This document shows, piece by piece, positions 1 through 8,185 of a stretch of DNA of 29,055 nucleotides (position 1 is its first letter; each line of letters begins with the position of its first letter). Where the stretch lies: contig JAQVHJ010000001.1 in assembly GCA_028696285.1 (NCBI GenBank), forward strand, positions 1-29,055. Direction: 5' to 3'. The notes below the pieces were generated by a model. That model did not search any database, was not told the origin of the DNA, and saw nothing but the letters and a program-made list of their open reading frames with translations. A program made the position numbers and the translations under genes. The stretch is from a bacterium (GTDB taxonomy: Bacteria; AUK180; JAQVHJ01).

Positions 1-843
1 ATCCGCAAATTCAGAATTTAATGCTTTATTTTTGAATTGTAAAAATATCTTGTTCCTTTGCGTTTCAATACTTCCCCCGACCGATAAAAATTTAATCTTC
101 TTATTCCTCCTCATTGACCCGGTTAATATTTCATATAAAAAGTCAATATCTGTCCAGTAATTATATCCGCCAAGCCAAAGGATGACAAAATCGTCGTCTT
201 TAAAAAATCTTCTCTTATCAAGAGATTTACTGTAATTTTCAAAGCCATCGTTAAAAACCGGTTCGGGAATTACTGAAACAAATTCATATCCTGCATTAAT
301 TCCGTTTAACCGGCCAATTCCTCCCAGCTCACCAACCAATTCAAATTTCTGTGGTGTGGAAACTACGGAGAGCTTATCTGCCCGTTGTATAATCGTCTTT
401 TCAATCTCCCAAAATTCGTGAATAAAGGTTTCGTCTTTCTCTCTATATGATTTTAATTGTGCTTCCATCATCGCGGAGCCGTTTAAATCGGCCCAAAACG
501 GCACCTTTAATCCGCTTATAGCAGCATAATAAGAAGGAAAAGTATTTATCCCAATCATAACATCCGGAGAAAAATTATGAATAATGTCAAGAATTGGACG
601 ATATTTTCTGAAAACTTTTTTATTTATTGAATAATATTTGAAATCAAAATCATTACTTTTAAAAATATCCGGAAGATTCTTTTCTACATAATAACTCTCT
701 TCTCGAATTCCTAATAACATCAAGTTTCCTTTGTCTTTCAGATGTTCACAGATTATTCCGGTTCTTATTTCAGGACATGTTAACTTTGAAGGGTTTTCCT
801 GCGGAATTGGAGAGTTGCCAATTACCAAAATTTTTTTAGGCAT
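1..843 (-). CDS. GT-B-like glycosyltransferase, C-terminally cut by the window edge
   Basis: Only the first 281 codons are inside the window; the frame is open to base 1. The N-terminus (MPKKILVIGNSPIPQENPSK) is typical of a Rossmann-like first domain. The protein is a clear paralogue of the gene just upstream: both contain SPD near residue 92, PSYYAA near 103, FWADLNGS near 117 and a GGYNYWTD block in the second half. It probably transfers a sugar to a growing surface glycan in the cytoplasm. The ATG lies inside the last codons of the upstream gene (8-base overlap), so the two are translationally coupled. Donor and acceptor are unknown. The GT-B assignment rests on general layout and on the more complete paralogue. 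Confidence 0.8.
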   Translation of the reverse strand, partial: MPKKILVIGNSPIPQENPSKLTCPEIRTGIICEHLKDKGNLMLLGIREESYYVEKNLPDIFKSNDFDFKYYSINKKVFRKYRPILDIIHNFSPDVMIGINTFPSYYAAISGLKVPFWADLNGSAMMEAQLKSYREKDETFIHEFWEIEKTIIQRADKLSVVSTPQKFELVGELGGIGRLNGINAGYEFVSVIPEPVFNDGFENYSKSLDKRRFFKDDDFVILWLGGYNYWTDIDFLYEILTGSMRRNKKIKFLSVGGSIETQRNKIFLQFKNKALNSEFAD

Positions 844-2203
844 CTGTAAATGCTCTCATTTTTTCTTTAAACCTTTTCATAAATAAAGATGGATTTTTTG
901 CAGTTACTAAGAATTCTATAATATTATTTAAATAATCTTTTCTTTTGAAATATCTTTTTAATAAATTATCAGGGCTCTTTTGGGGATCCTTTAACCATAA
1001 TAAAAATTCTGAAAGAATCTTTTCATAATTCCAATTCTCTTTTGCAAAATTTTGGCTTCGAAAACCTTTCTCCTTCAAATCCGTTTTAGACATTTTTGCA
1101 AGCTTTAATAATTTATCCGTAAATCCATTAACATCCCCTATTTTAAATGTAAATCCCAAATCCTTGTCCTTTATTATCTTTGTTATCTCCGGACCTTCTG
1201 TGGTTAAAACAGGAAGTCCTGCATTCATCATATCATTAATCCTGTTCCTTCCCCCGGTGAATGTTTCATAACTGTAACCGTCTATATTAATTCCTATATC
1301 ACTTTCAAAGTAATAATCGGGAACTTCTGACGTTTTTACCCAACCCGCGAAATGAAACCTGTTCTTTATATCAGAATCGTTTATTAGTTTTAAAAAATTG
1401 TTAAATGTCTTATTATTATGCGCTTGGATCCCCCCGCCTAATGAAACAAAATAAATCTTGCTGTTCCTTTTCATTGCTGCTGTTATTCCATTAAACAACA
1501 ATTTAACATCTGTCCAGTAATTATAACCACCTGTCCATAAAACAACAAAAGCGTCTTCGGGAATTATTTTCCCCCTGAAAACATTTTTCTTGTGTTCGTA
1601 ATTCATCGGCATAACAGGATTTTGAATAACATGAACAAAATCATAAAATGAATTTACAGCATTAATCCTCTTAATTGATGCAAGCTCGCCGATTAATTCA
1701 TATTTCTGATATTCTGAAACTACAGAAAATTTATCCGCTGTTTTTATTATTGCTCGTTCAATTCCGAAAAAATGCCAAGTGTAATATTCATCTTTTTCCG
1801 CCGAAGCTTTTAACTGAAACTCACAGAGCAAGGAACCGTTTAAATCTGCCCAAAAAGGAATCCGGAGATTTAACATTGCTGCATAATATGAAGGAAGAGA
1901 ATTAACACCGACAATTATATCCGGAGAAAAATTCTTCGCAAGTTCTTCTATCTTTTTTATCTCTCCAAAATGCTTGTCATTGAATGAGAAATAATCAAAT
2001 CCTTGCGATTTATCATTAATTATAACCGGGAGCTCCTTCTCTTTATCATAACTTCCCGGAATTCTCATTCCTAAAAGCATTACATCGTTATCTCTTTTTA
2101 ATACCTGGCAGAAAGCATCTGTTCTGATAGAACCGGCGTATAATCTTGCCGGATCCTCATGAGGTAACGGTGCAAAACCTATTATTACTATTTTCTTTCT
2201 CAA
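836..2203 (-). CDS. GT-B-like glycosyltransferase (GT4/GT1-like)
   Basis: 455 residues, two-domain layout. The N-terminal half opens with KKIVIIGFAPLP and carries FWADLNGS at 117-124. The C-terminal half has WTGGYNYWTD at 223-232, SLGGG at 254-258, FHFAGW at 283-288 and a nucleotide-sugar-site-like segment DIGINIDGYSYETFTGGRNR at 302-321, followed by MMNAGLPVLTTEGPE. These suit a retaining GT-B enzyme. The start is TTG at 2203, preceded by GGAG at 5 bases; the nearby ATG is out of frame and meets a stop at once. It begins one base after the stop of the upstream GT2 gene and overlaps the downstream paralogue by 8 bases. It probably acts in surface glycan assembly; the sugar is unknown. Confidence 0.85.
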   Translation of the reverse strand: MRKKIVIIGFAPLPHEDPARLYAGSIRTDAFCQVLKRDNDVMLLGMRIPGSYDKEKELPVIINDKSQGFDYFSFNDKHFGEIKKIEELAKNFSPDIIVGVNSLPSYYAAMLNLRIPFWADLNGSLLCEFQLKASAEKDEYYTWHFFGIERAIIKTADKFSVVSEYQKYELIGELASIKRINAVNSFYDFVHVIQNPVMPMNYEHKKNVFRGKIIPEDAFVVLWTGGYNYWTDVKLLFNGITAAMKRNSKIYFVSLGGGIQAHNNKTFNNFLKLINDSDIKNRFHFAGWVKTSEVPDYYFESDIGINIDGYSYETFTGGRNRINDMMNAGLPVLTTEGPEITKIIKDKDLGFTFKIGDVNGFTDKLLKLAKMSKTDLKEKGFRSQNFAKENWNYEKILSEFLLWLKDPQKSPDNLLKRYFKRKDYLNNIIEFLVTAKNPSLFMKRFKEKMRAFTDA

Positions 2204-2204
2204 C

Positions 2205-3077
2205 TTATCTCCATTTTATCAACTTCTTAATAAGTAATATGGGAACTATCAAATATGCTAAAAACAACGGGGCATAATGCGCCGGAGATGCTTTGTGAAT
2301 AAGCCACTTTAATTCAAAGTTAAACGATTTAAAAAATAGTTCTTTAAATGAGAAATCCTTAAATAAAAATTTTAACCGGTTCCTGTGATATGTATTCAGA
2401 TATCGGAAACTGTTAAACTTCATTGTTGTCGCTTCGAAATGAGAAATAACACAGTCCGGGGCATAAATAACTTTAAACCCTTTTTTTCTTGTTCTCAAAC
2501 ATAGGTCCGTCTCTTCATAATATCCCGGGAAAAAGATTGTATCAAACAAACCAAGTTCTTCCATTAAATCCCGTCTTATTCCAAAAGCTGCGCCTGTTAC
2601 ATAATCAACATCCTTAATTTCATTATATTGTCCAGTATCCTCCTCTAAATATCCTATATGGTTTGTCAAGCCGTTTGGGTGAATTATCCCGCCTGCATGC
2701 TGAAGTTTCTTTGTTCCGGGAAAATAAATCTTACATCCCACAATTCCTGACTTTTCATCTGATTCAAACTGATTTAAAATATTCTTTATTAGATCTTTGT
2801 CAATTACTATATCCTGATTTAAAAATAATAAATATTTACCGGTAGATTTCATTATACCAAAATTCATTCCCCCGGAAAAACCACGATTCTTTTTTAATGT
2901 AAAAAGCGGAAATTTCGGGAAGTCCTGCTTTACAAGTTCAGTTGTTCTATCCCTGCTCGCGTTATCAACAAGAATTACTTCAGAATCATTAGTTAACGCT
3001 TCTTTTAAAGAGTTTAGACAATTCTTATAAAATCTTTCGCCGTTATAGAACAGGACTATTGCAGAGATATTTTTCAT
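2205..3077 (-). CDS. GT2 family glycosyltransferase (rhamnosyltransferase-like)
   Basis: A GT-A fold family 2 enzyme of about 290 residues. Visible motifs are SAIVLFYNG at the N-terminus, VDNASRD at 37-43, FLNQDIVID (DxD-equivalent) at 85-93, YYEETDLCLR at 186-195 and a following ISHFE. This pattern is typical of inverting rhamnosyl/galactofuranosyl-type transferases of O-antigen clusters. I chose the ATG at 3077, which has GGAA 9 bases upstream and places the first beta strand directly after the start. An in-frame TTG at 3101 would add 8 residues and cannot be excluded. The gene overlaps the 3' end of the preceding GT2 gene by 35 bases. The C-terminal 50 residues contain a hydrophobic stretch (YAPLFLAYLIVPILLI) that may attach the protein to the membrane. 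Confidence 0.88.
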   Translation of the reverse strand: MKNISAIVLFYNGERFYKNCLNSLKEALTNDSEVILVDNASRDRTTELVKQDFPKFPLFTLKKNRGFSGGMNFGIMKSTGKYLLFLNQDIVIDKDLIKNILNQFESDEKSGIVGCKIYFPGTKKLQHAGGIIHPNGLTNHIGYLEEDTGQYNEIKDVDYVTGAAFGIRRDLMEELGLFDTIFFPGYYEETDLCLRTRKKGFKVIYAPDCVISHFEATTMKFNSFRYLNTYHRNRLKFLFKDFSFKELFFKSFNFELKWLIHKASPAHYAPLFLAYLIVPILLIKKLIKWR

Positions 3078-3999
3078 ACTTTGAAATTCCATATTTTTCA
3101 ATAATTTCAGAGAGACTCAATTTTTCAGATTTTATCCTGTTAATATTATTTATGTTTTTAATCGCTGAATCAAATGCTTGCAATGTATTTATATCTTTTA
3201 AAAGAACGGCCTTCCTTACAAGAAAATTAAGAAAAAAATAATGTTTTCTAATCAGGTCTTTTGAGTCAATTTGCTTCCATGTAAATAATAAACGATTTTT
3301 TAAATTTGTAATAAATCGTGGATCATGGTCATAATACTTATGAACAGTTCTTGATTTTTCATGAATTACACTTACCGATGAATCATAAATAATCTTCCAC
3401 CCTTTTTTAAGAGCTCTTGTTGATAAATCAACATCTTCCCAGAAATACGGGTTTAATACCGTGTCAAATCCTCCAAGGTCCAGTAATTTTTCTCTTGAAT
3501 ACAAAGCGCAGGCAGCGACTCCGTGGGGTATTTCTATCGGTTGGTCAAATTCGTAATGTTCTCCATTCATATTCGGCATTAATATTTTCAGATCTCCGTC
3601 TGAAAAATCAATTACAGTAAAACCCTCTTCCGGATTATTCTCTCCGGGAATTCTTATCCTTGGTACTACACAAAATGTCTCTTCATTGAAATTAATTAAT
3701 AGTTTCTTTAAAAACGGCTCTTTAATTGAAACGTCATTGTTCAACAAGAGAATATAATCTCCCCGGGCTATTTGTAATCCCGAATTACATGCTGAGGAAA
3801 AGCCTTTGTTCTCTTCTGATGAAAATATTTTTATGTAAGGTTTATGATTATCTTTTAAAAATTCTATGGTATCATCTGTCGATCCATCGTCTGATACAAT
3901 AATCTCGTGGCTGAAATCTGATAATTCATTTATTAAATTTGGAAGATTATTCTTCAACAAATCCTTTCCGTTAAAAGTTGGAATAATTACAGAAATCAC
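3043..3999 (-). CDS. GT2 family glycosyltransferase
   Basis: 318 residues with a GT-A core. It has VIIPTFNG at 4-11, SDDGSTDDT at 36-44, LLNNDVSIK (DxD-equivalent) at 85-93, the segment IPHGVAACALYSRE at 157-170, and FWEDVDLSTRALKKGWK at 186-202, which should supply the catalytic base. It is a close paralogue of the GT2 gene at 4300-5256, with the same length, the same IPHxxAACALYS block and a similar C-terminal helical tail ending in IxEKYGISKYEKY. The start is GTG at 3999, preceded by AGAGAAG, and it shares the bases GTGA with the stop of the upstream small gene. The product probably adds one residue of the exported glycan. Confidence 0.88.
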   Translation of the reverse strand: MISVIIPTFNGKDLLKNNLPNLINELSDFSHEIIVSDDGSTDDTIEFLKDNHKPYIKIFSSEENKGFSSACNSGLQIARGDYILLLNNDVSIKEPFLKKLLINFNEETFCVVPRIRIPGENNPEEGFTVIDFSDGDLKILMPNMNGEHYEFDQPIEIPHGVAACALYSREKLLDLGGFDTVLNPYFWEDVDLSTRALKKGWKIIYDSSVSVIHEKSRTVHKYYDHDPRFITNLKNRLLFTWKQIDSKDLIRKHYFFLNFLVRKAVLLKDINTLQAFDSAIKNINNINRIKSEKLSLSEIIEKYGISKYEKYLCNSPVL

Positions 4000-4337
4000 G
4001 TTTTCTTCTCTTTAAATATATTTTTAAAAAATGAATATATTTTATACACCTTTGACTTTGATATCTTTTCTAATCTATCCCGATACTCTTCCATTAACAT
4101 TTTTAGTTTACCGTTTTCTTCTTCAAGAGATAAATTCCTTTTTTTTATCGCTGTTATTTCTTCTTCCATTTCAGAAAATAAATTAAAAACAACATCCTTA
4201 ATTTCTGCTGACTCTTGTTTATCCAAATTCATCTTGTCAGAAAATTTATCAAGGGATTGTTCTGCGCTTTCTGAAAGTTTACAGAAGTTATTCGAGGATT
4301 TATTCTTTTTTATATTTTTTATATCTTTCATATCCAT
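3996..4337 (-). CDS. small coiled-coil protein of the polysaccharide operon
   Basis: 113 residues, strongly charged. Residues 40-90 read as one long amphipathic helix (ESAEIKDVVF, EEEITAIKKRN, LEEENGKLKMLMEEYRDRLE), suggesting a coiled coil. It ends in SKSKVYKIYSFFKNIFKEKK. There is no signal peptide or membrane segment. The end is related to that of the 121-residue protein encoded at 5256-5621, and both genes sit directly upstream of a GT2 gene. The motif recalls the S-x-x-Y/W-x-L/I segment that often links coiled coils to glycosyltransferase domains in O-antigen proteins (family knowledge, recalled). ATG at 4337 has GGAAG upstream and overlaps the preceding GT2 gene by 38 bases. The function is not known; a scaffold or length-ruler role is an inference. 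Confidence 0.7.
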   Translation of the reverse strand: MDMKDIKNIKKNKSSNNFCKLSESAEQSLDKFSDKMNLDKQESAEIKDVVFNLFSEMEEEITAIKKRNLSLEEENGKLKMLMEEYRDRLEKISKSKVYKIYSFFKNIFKEKKT

Positions 4338-5256
4338 ATCTTTCTTCCAAGTCTTTTAAAGGAATATTTAAATTTATTTCCGATTCTTTTCTTACTTCAT
4401 CATAAATATCTAAAACAATATTTAAAGAAATCAATAGCTCTTTATCATTTTCTTCCAACGCAATTTCGAAAATATTTTTGAGATATAAATAATTTAAAAA
4501 ACGTTCTTCACTTGTTCTTAAAAAATACCAGTTTAAAATTATTTTATTTTTTAAAGAAATAATAAAAGAATCATTTTTATTATAAAAATTATTTATCGTT
4601 TTAGATTTATCATGAAATACCTTTAAAAAAGGATTGTACTTAATTTCCCACCCATTCTGAAGAGCCCTTAAGGATAAATCAACATCTTCCCAAAAAAAAG
4701 GAGAATACCTTTCATTAAATCCATTTAATTGCTTTAATTTCTCCCCGGAATATAACGCGCAGGCCGCGCAGGCATGAGGAATTGTTATTGTTTCATTAAT
4801 ATTATATTCGAAAGATTCAATGTTAGGATTGTCAATACTAAAAAAACCGGGGGTTAAGGAAAAAACACTAAACCCTTCCTCTATGTTTTCTTTCTCATCC
4901 AAAACAATAGATGGAACACAGGCAAAAGTGTTCTTTTCAAATTCATCAATTAGTTTTAAGATAAAATGATCTTTTATTTCAATATCTGAATTTATTAATA
5001 ATATATACTTCCCTTTAGAAATCTTAATCCCTGCATTGACTGTTTTTGAAAATCCTTGATTTGTTTCATTTTTTAATAAAATAATCTTATCCCTAAAATT
5101 CTTTTTAACATATTCAAAACTTCCGTCAGAAGAATAATCATCGATTATTATCAATTCTGACTGTTTTATTTCCGACAATTCCTTTAATAAAGGGTCTAGG
5201 TTTTTTTCAAGTAAATTCCTGCCGTTATATATCGGCATTATTACTGACAGGTCCAT
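4300..5256 (-). CDS. GT2 family glycosyltransferase
   Basis: 318 residues, GT-A fold. Motifs are SVIMPIYNG at 4-12, IDDYSSDGS at 38-46, LLINSDIEIKD (DxD-equivalent) at 86-96, IPHACAACALYSGE at 159-172 and FWEDVDLSLRALQNGW at 188-203. It is a paralogue of the GT2 at 3043-3999, so the pair probably arose by duplication and may add related sugars. The ATG at 5256 overlaps the stop of the upstream coiled-coil gene (TAATG) and has GGAG close upstream. The last 40 residues (DLEERYGYERYKKYKKE) form a charged helix. Confidence 0.88.
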   Translation of the reverse strand: MDLSVIMPIYNGRNLLEKNLDPLLKELSEIKQSELIIIDDYSSDGSFEYVKKNFRDKIILLKNETNQGFSKTVNAGIKISKGKYILLINSDIEIKDHFILKLIDEFEKNTFACVPSIVLDEKENIEEGFSVFSLTPGFFSIDNPNIESFEYNINETITIPHACAACALYSGEKLKQLNGFNERYSPFFWEDVDLSLRALQNGWEIKYNPFLKVFHDKSKTINNFYNKNDSFIISLKNKIILNWYFLRTSEERFLNYLYLKNIFEIALEENDKELLISLNIVLDIYDEVRKESEINLNIPLKDLEERYGYERYKKYKKE

Positions 5257-5621
5257 TATTCTCCGTCTTTTTTATGAAATAATGAATATACTTTATAAAA
5301 GAATGTTTTTGAAATCCTTTTCAATCTTAATCTGTATTCTTGAAGTTCTTTGTTTTCGTTTTTTAAATATAACAGCGATTCATTTAATTCCCTTATTTTT
5401 TTTTCAAGATTCTTTTCATTTTCATTTTTATCTTTTATCTGCTTATTTAATTTTGCTGAATTACATTGATAAAATTGTACGGCTTCTAAAAAAGACGGGG
5501 AAACATTATTTAAACGAAGCAGCTCTTTTTCTATTTTTAATAATTTCTTTCCTGTCATCTCTTTTAAATCCCTAAATTCAATCTTTCGCAGATTTTCAAT
5601 TTCCTGTTTTACTTTGCTCAT
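5256..5621 (-). CDS. small coiled-coil protein of the polysaccharide operon
   Basis: 121 residues, almost entirely helical and charged. Residues 60-100 (KQIKDKNENEKNLEKKIREL and the following segment) look like a coiled coil. The C-terminus, RLKRISKTFFYKVYSLFHKK, resembles that of the 113-residue protein encoded two genes downstream. No transmembrane segment or signal peptide is present. It is joined to wzt by ATGA and to the next GT2 by TAATG, so it is made in step with the exporter and a glycosyltransferase. I do not recognise a characterised family. A structural partner for the glycosyltransferases, perhaps forming part of a chain-length ruler as the coiled coil of WbdD does, is an inference. 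Confidence 0.7.
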   Translation of the reverse strand: MSKVKQEIENLRKIEFRDLKEMTGKKLLKIEKELLRLNNVSPSFLEAVQFYQCNSAKLNKQIKDKNENEKNLEKKIRELNESLLYLKNENKELQEYRLRLKRISKTFFYKVYSLFHKKDGE

Positions 5622-7243
5622 ATCAACTTCTCTCTTTTTAACAACTCTTCCATCTTTTGTCGGATTGATGGAAATGTCGACATTGCATCTCTTTCTTCAG
5701 GGAATTTCAATTTATCTGTCTCAATTTCAGAAATAGTAATAAAGATTTTTTCAATTACATCTTTTATTTTTAAATTATTTGGAGAAAAAAATGAATTATT
5801 TATTACATTATTTTTTGAAAAGAAAATTCCCTTCCAATACATTCCATTTTTCTCTTCTCCTTCTGAAAAACCGGTAACATTAATTATGGAATTTAATATC
5901 CTGTATAAATTTGAATAATTGGTAATCTGATAATTTATATTTGTAAGCATAGTATAAAAAGCCCATTCACTAAGTGAACAAAAATAAAATTCTTTATAAA
6001 AAACATTCTTCGTTTTAAAAATATTTTTTAAAATATCTGATGTTCTTTCGGAAAATTCTTTAATTCGCGATTTAATAACAATATCTTTTATTGAATATTC
6101 ATTGTCGCAAAAATTTAAAACGGCCTCTTCTATCTTTCTCCTTTCAATTTCTTCGTTTAAACAGAAAAAAAATCCATAATTGCTTGTTATGTTTATAATC
6201 TCCTCAATAAAATATTGCGGATTATTAATATTATTAAAAATTGGCAGTTCGGGAATGAAAACAAAATCAAAACTGCCTGATTTAAAGGGTATTTTTGTAA
6301 AATTTCCACAAATATGATTTATTATATTCAACTTCTTTTCTGAAAATAAAACATATTCAAAATGTTTTAAAAAAATTTTTGGATCAATATCATTCGTTTT
6401 AAATTCAAAAAATACAGAGTCTTTATTCATTATCTTTTCAAAAATCTTAACTGCTGTTGTATACTTTAAGTAATTTTCAAAATGAAATTCTTCTTTTTTG
6501 GTTGGTATAATTGTATCTTTTATTGCATTGTTATTAATCGTTTCTAAGATCTCTTCTTTCTTATTATATTCAGAAAGCATTCCTCTTTCCATGTAATATA
6601 TTCTATTACAAATTAATTCAAGCATTTTACGGTTATGGGAAACAATAATTATTGTTTTTCCAGCATTTTGAAATTCACGAATTTTACCTATGCATTTTGC
6701 TTGAAAATTAAGATCTCCAACCGCAAGAATTTCGTCAATTAACAAAATATCAAAATCAGAATGGATTGCTATTGAAAAGCCTAATCTTAAATACATTCCT
6801 GTTGAAAATGTTTTAACCTTTGCGTCAATAAAGCTGCCAATATCTGCAAAATCTATTATTTCAGAAATTTTATTTTCTAACTTTTCTTTTGTAAATCCTA
6901 ATAAGAGAGCATTTAACTTTATATTTTCAATTCCTGTCAGTTCCGGATGGAAGCCGGCTCCCAACTCAAGAATAGAAGAAACCCTACCATGTACATTAAC
7001 AGTCCCGGAATCTTTAAACATTGTCCCGGATAATATTTTTAACAAGGTTGATTTTCCGGAACCATTTGGTCCGGTTATACCAATAGTTTCTCCGGAATAG
7101 GCATCAAAAGAAATGTTTTTTATTGCATCAAAATATGTATAGGAATTCTTTTTGAAAAATGTATTAATAAGGCTTTCTTTTTCATGATAAACATAAAAAG
7201 ATTTGTTCAATTCTTTTACTGAAACAGAAATAGTATTTATCAT
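5618..7243 (-). CDS. wzt: polysaccharide ABC exporter ATPase with unusual methyltransferase-like C-terminal half
   Basis: 541 residues. Residues 1-235 form a complete ABC ATPase of the Wzt/TagH class: Walker A GPNGSGKST at 58-66, the Wzt-type signature TFSTGMYLRL at 145-154, Walker B ILLIDEILAVGD at 166-177 and switch His at 203. It should power glycan export with the Wzm-type permease encoded upstream (ATGA overlap). In classical Wzt the C-terminal domain is a beta-sandwich that binds the finished chain. Here residues 275-365 instead follow the pattern of a class I methyltransferase: FFEFKTND where the SAM loop should be, then GNFTKIPFKSGSFDFVFI and a YFIEEIINITSNYGFFF strand. The glycine-rich SAM loop is missing, so catalysis is doubtful. 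The ATPase call is firm; the C-terminal call is moderate. Confidence 0.9.
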   Translation of the reverse strand: MINTISVSVKELNKSFYVYHEKESLINTFFKKNSYTYFDAIKNISFDAYSGETIGITGPNGSGKSTLLKILSGTMFKDSGTVNVHGRVSSILELGAGFHPELTGIENIKLNALLLGFTKEKLENKISEIIDFADIGSFIDAKVKTFSTGMYLRLGFSIAIHSDFDILLIDEILAVGDLNFQAKCIGKIREFQNAGKTIIIVSHNRKMLELICNRIYYMERGMLSEYNKKEEILETINNNAIKDTIIPTKKEEFHFENYLKYTTAVKIFEKIMNKDSVFFEFKTNDIDPKIFLKHFEYVLFSEKKLNIINHICGNFTKIPFKSGSFDFVFIPELPIFNNINNPQYFIEEIINITSNYGFFFCLNEEIERRKIEEAVLNFCDNEYSIKDIVIKSRIKEFSERTSDILKNIFKTKNVFYKEFYFCSLSEWAFYTMLTNINYQITNYSNLYRILNSIINVTGFSEGEEKNGMYWKGIFFSKNNVINNSFFSPNNLKIKDVIEKIFITISEIETDKLKFPEERDAMSTFPSIRQKMEELLKREKLI

Positions 7244-8049
7244 ACTAAATCCATTATTTTTTTCTTCATTGCAGAATTAACAGCAATTCCTAAAACAAAA
7301 ATAAATAAAGCAAAGCAGAATGAATATATCTCTGCATACGAAGGAATCAACCTGCCGATAAAGATATTATCCTGAATATATGTAATAAATCCAAAAAGGG
7401 GATTTAATTTAAGAAGATAGAACAGCCATTTATGTTGTGCATATATAACCCCGTAAATGGTTTTGACAGGATAAATTATAGGTGTTAAATAAAAAAGCGC
7501 AAGCAAGGAAATCTCCACGATATATTTTATATCTCTGAATCTGACGTTTAAACTTGATAATAAAAATGAAAATCCGGTTGTCAAAGCAAAAAATAAAATG
7601 TACACAGGAACAATCAATATCATCTGCCATATCAAGGGTACTCTGAAGATAAGTAAAAATGCAATTAAAACCAGCGTGTCTATCATGAGCAGTATGAAGT
7701 TTGATATGGAAATAGAGAATGGAAGGATCAATATGGGAATATTAACCTTCTTTATTACATTTGACTGGTCAATATAAATATTTGTTGACATGGTTAATGT
7801 TGATGAAAAATACATCCAGGGAAAGAGCCCTGCAAGCAAGAACACGGTATATGGCATGTTTTCAATGGTAAATCTTGCAAAGAAAAACGAAAAAATGATA
7901 TTAAAAACGATTGCCATTACCCCCGGAACAATGATTGACCATAAAAAACCAAGAAATGTGCTTTTGTACTTAATCTTCAATTCCTTAATGGCAAGGGTGT
8001 ATAAAAGAGTCCTGTAATCCGTAATTATTCTGAAAAAATCCTTGAACAT
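7240..8049 (-). CDS. wzm: polysaccharide ABC exporter permease, ABC-2 type
   Basis: 269 residues with about six hydrophobic segments, the usual size and layout of Wzm/TagG/RfbA permeases. The N-terminus has the typical interfacial segment RTLLYTLAIKELKIKYKSTF followed by LGFLWSIIVPGVMAIVFNII. It also contains NVRFRDIKYIVEISL, YLTPIIYPV and LNPLFGFI, all hallmarks of the family. It should form the inner-membrane channel that flips a lipid-linked polysaccharide. It is the first gene of the operon: ATG at 8049 follows a GGGG-containing RBS and a near-consensus promoter with a very short leader. Its last codons overlap wzt by 4 bases. Confidence 0.93.
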   Translation of the reverse strand: MFKDFFRIITDYRTLLYTLAIKELKIKYKSTFLGFLWSIIVPGVMAIVFNIIFSFFFARFTIENMPYTVFLLAGLFPWMYFSSTLTMSTNIYIDQSNVIKKVNIPILILPFSISISNFILLMIDTLVLIAFLLIFRVPLIWQMILIVPVYILFFALTTGFSFLLSSLNVRFRDIKYIVEISLLALFYLTPIIYPVKTIYGVIYAQHKWLFYLLKLNPLFGFITYIQDNIFIGRLIPSYAEIYSFCFALFIFVLGIAVNSAMKKKIMDLV

Positions 8050-8069
8050 AATCGCCCCGGTTTATCTTT

Positions 8070-8099
8070 ATTATATCATAGTTAATAAAAATAAGTCAA
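8070..8099 (-). promoter_or_regulatory. sigma70-type promoter of the polysaccharide operon
   Basis: On the minus strand the sequence reads TTGACT, an 18-base spacer, then TATAAT. The predicted transcription start is only about 14 bases before the wzm ATG, just enough for the GGGG ribosome-binding element. The promoter lies at the border between the gene and the repeat-filled gap, suggesting the export operon is transcribed independently of the dnaN operon. Confidence 0.75.
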
Positions 8100-8112
8100 G
8101 GGGAAATATGGG

Positions 8113-8154
8113 ACGGTAAACGGTGAACGGTAAACGGTAAACGGTGAACGGTGA
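8113..8154. repeat. six tandem ACGGTRA heptamers
   Basis: Six uninterrupted 7-base units differ only at the sixth base (A, G, A, A, G, G), then the sequence runs into TTCGAA. Loose copies of the same words recur at about 9501-9512 and within 'gaaccgtgaatcg' style sequences elsewhere in this gap. The array lies directly upstream of the wzm promoter. No function can be assigned. Confidence 0.85.
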
Positions 8155-8185
8155 TTCGAAATATAAGTAACCTGTAATCTGTAAT

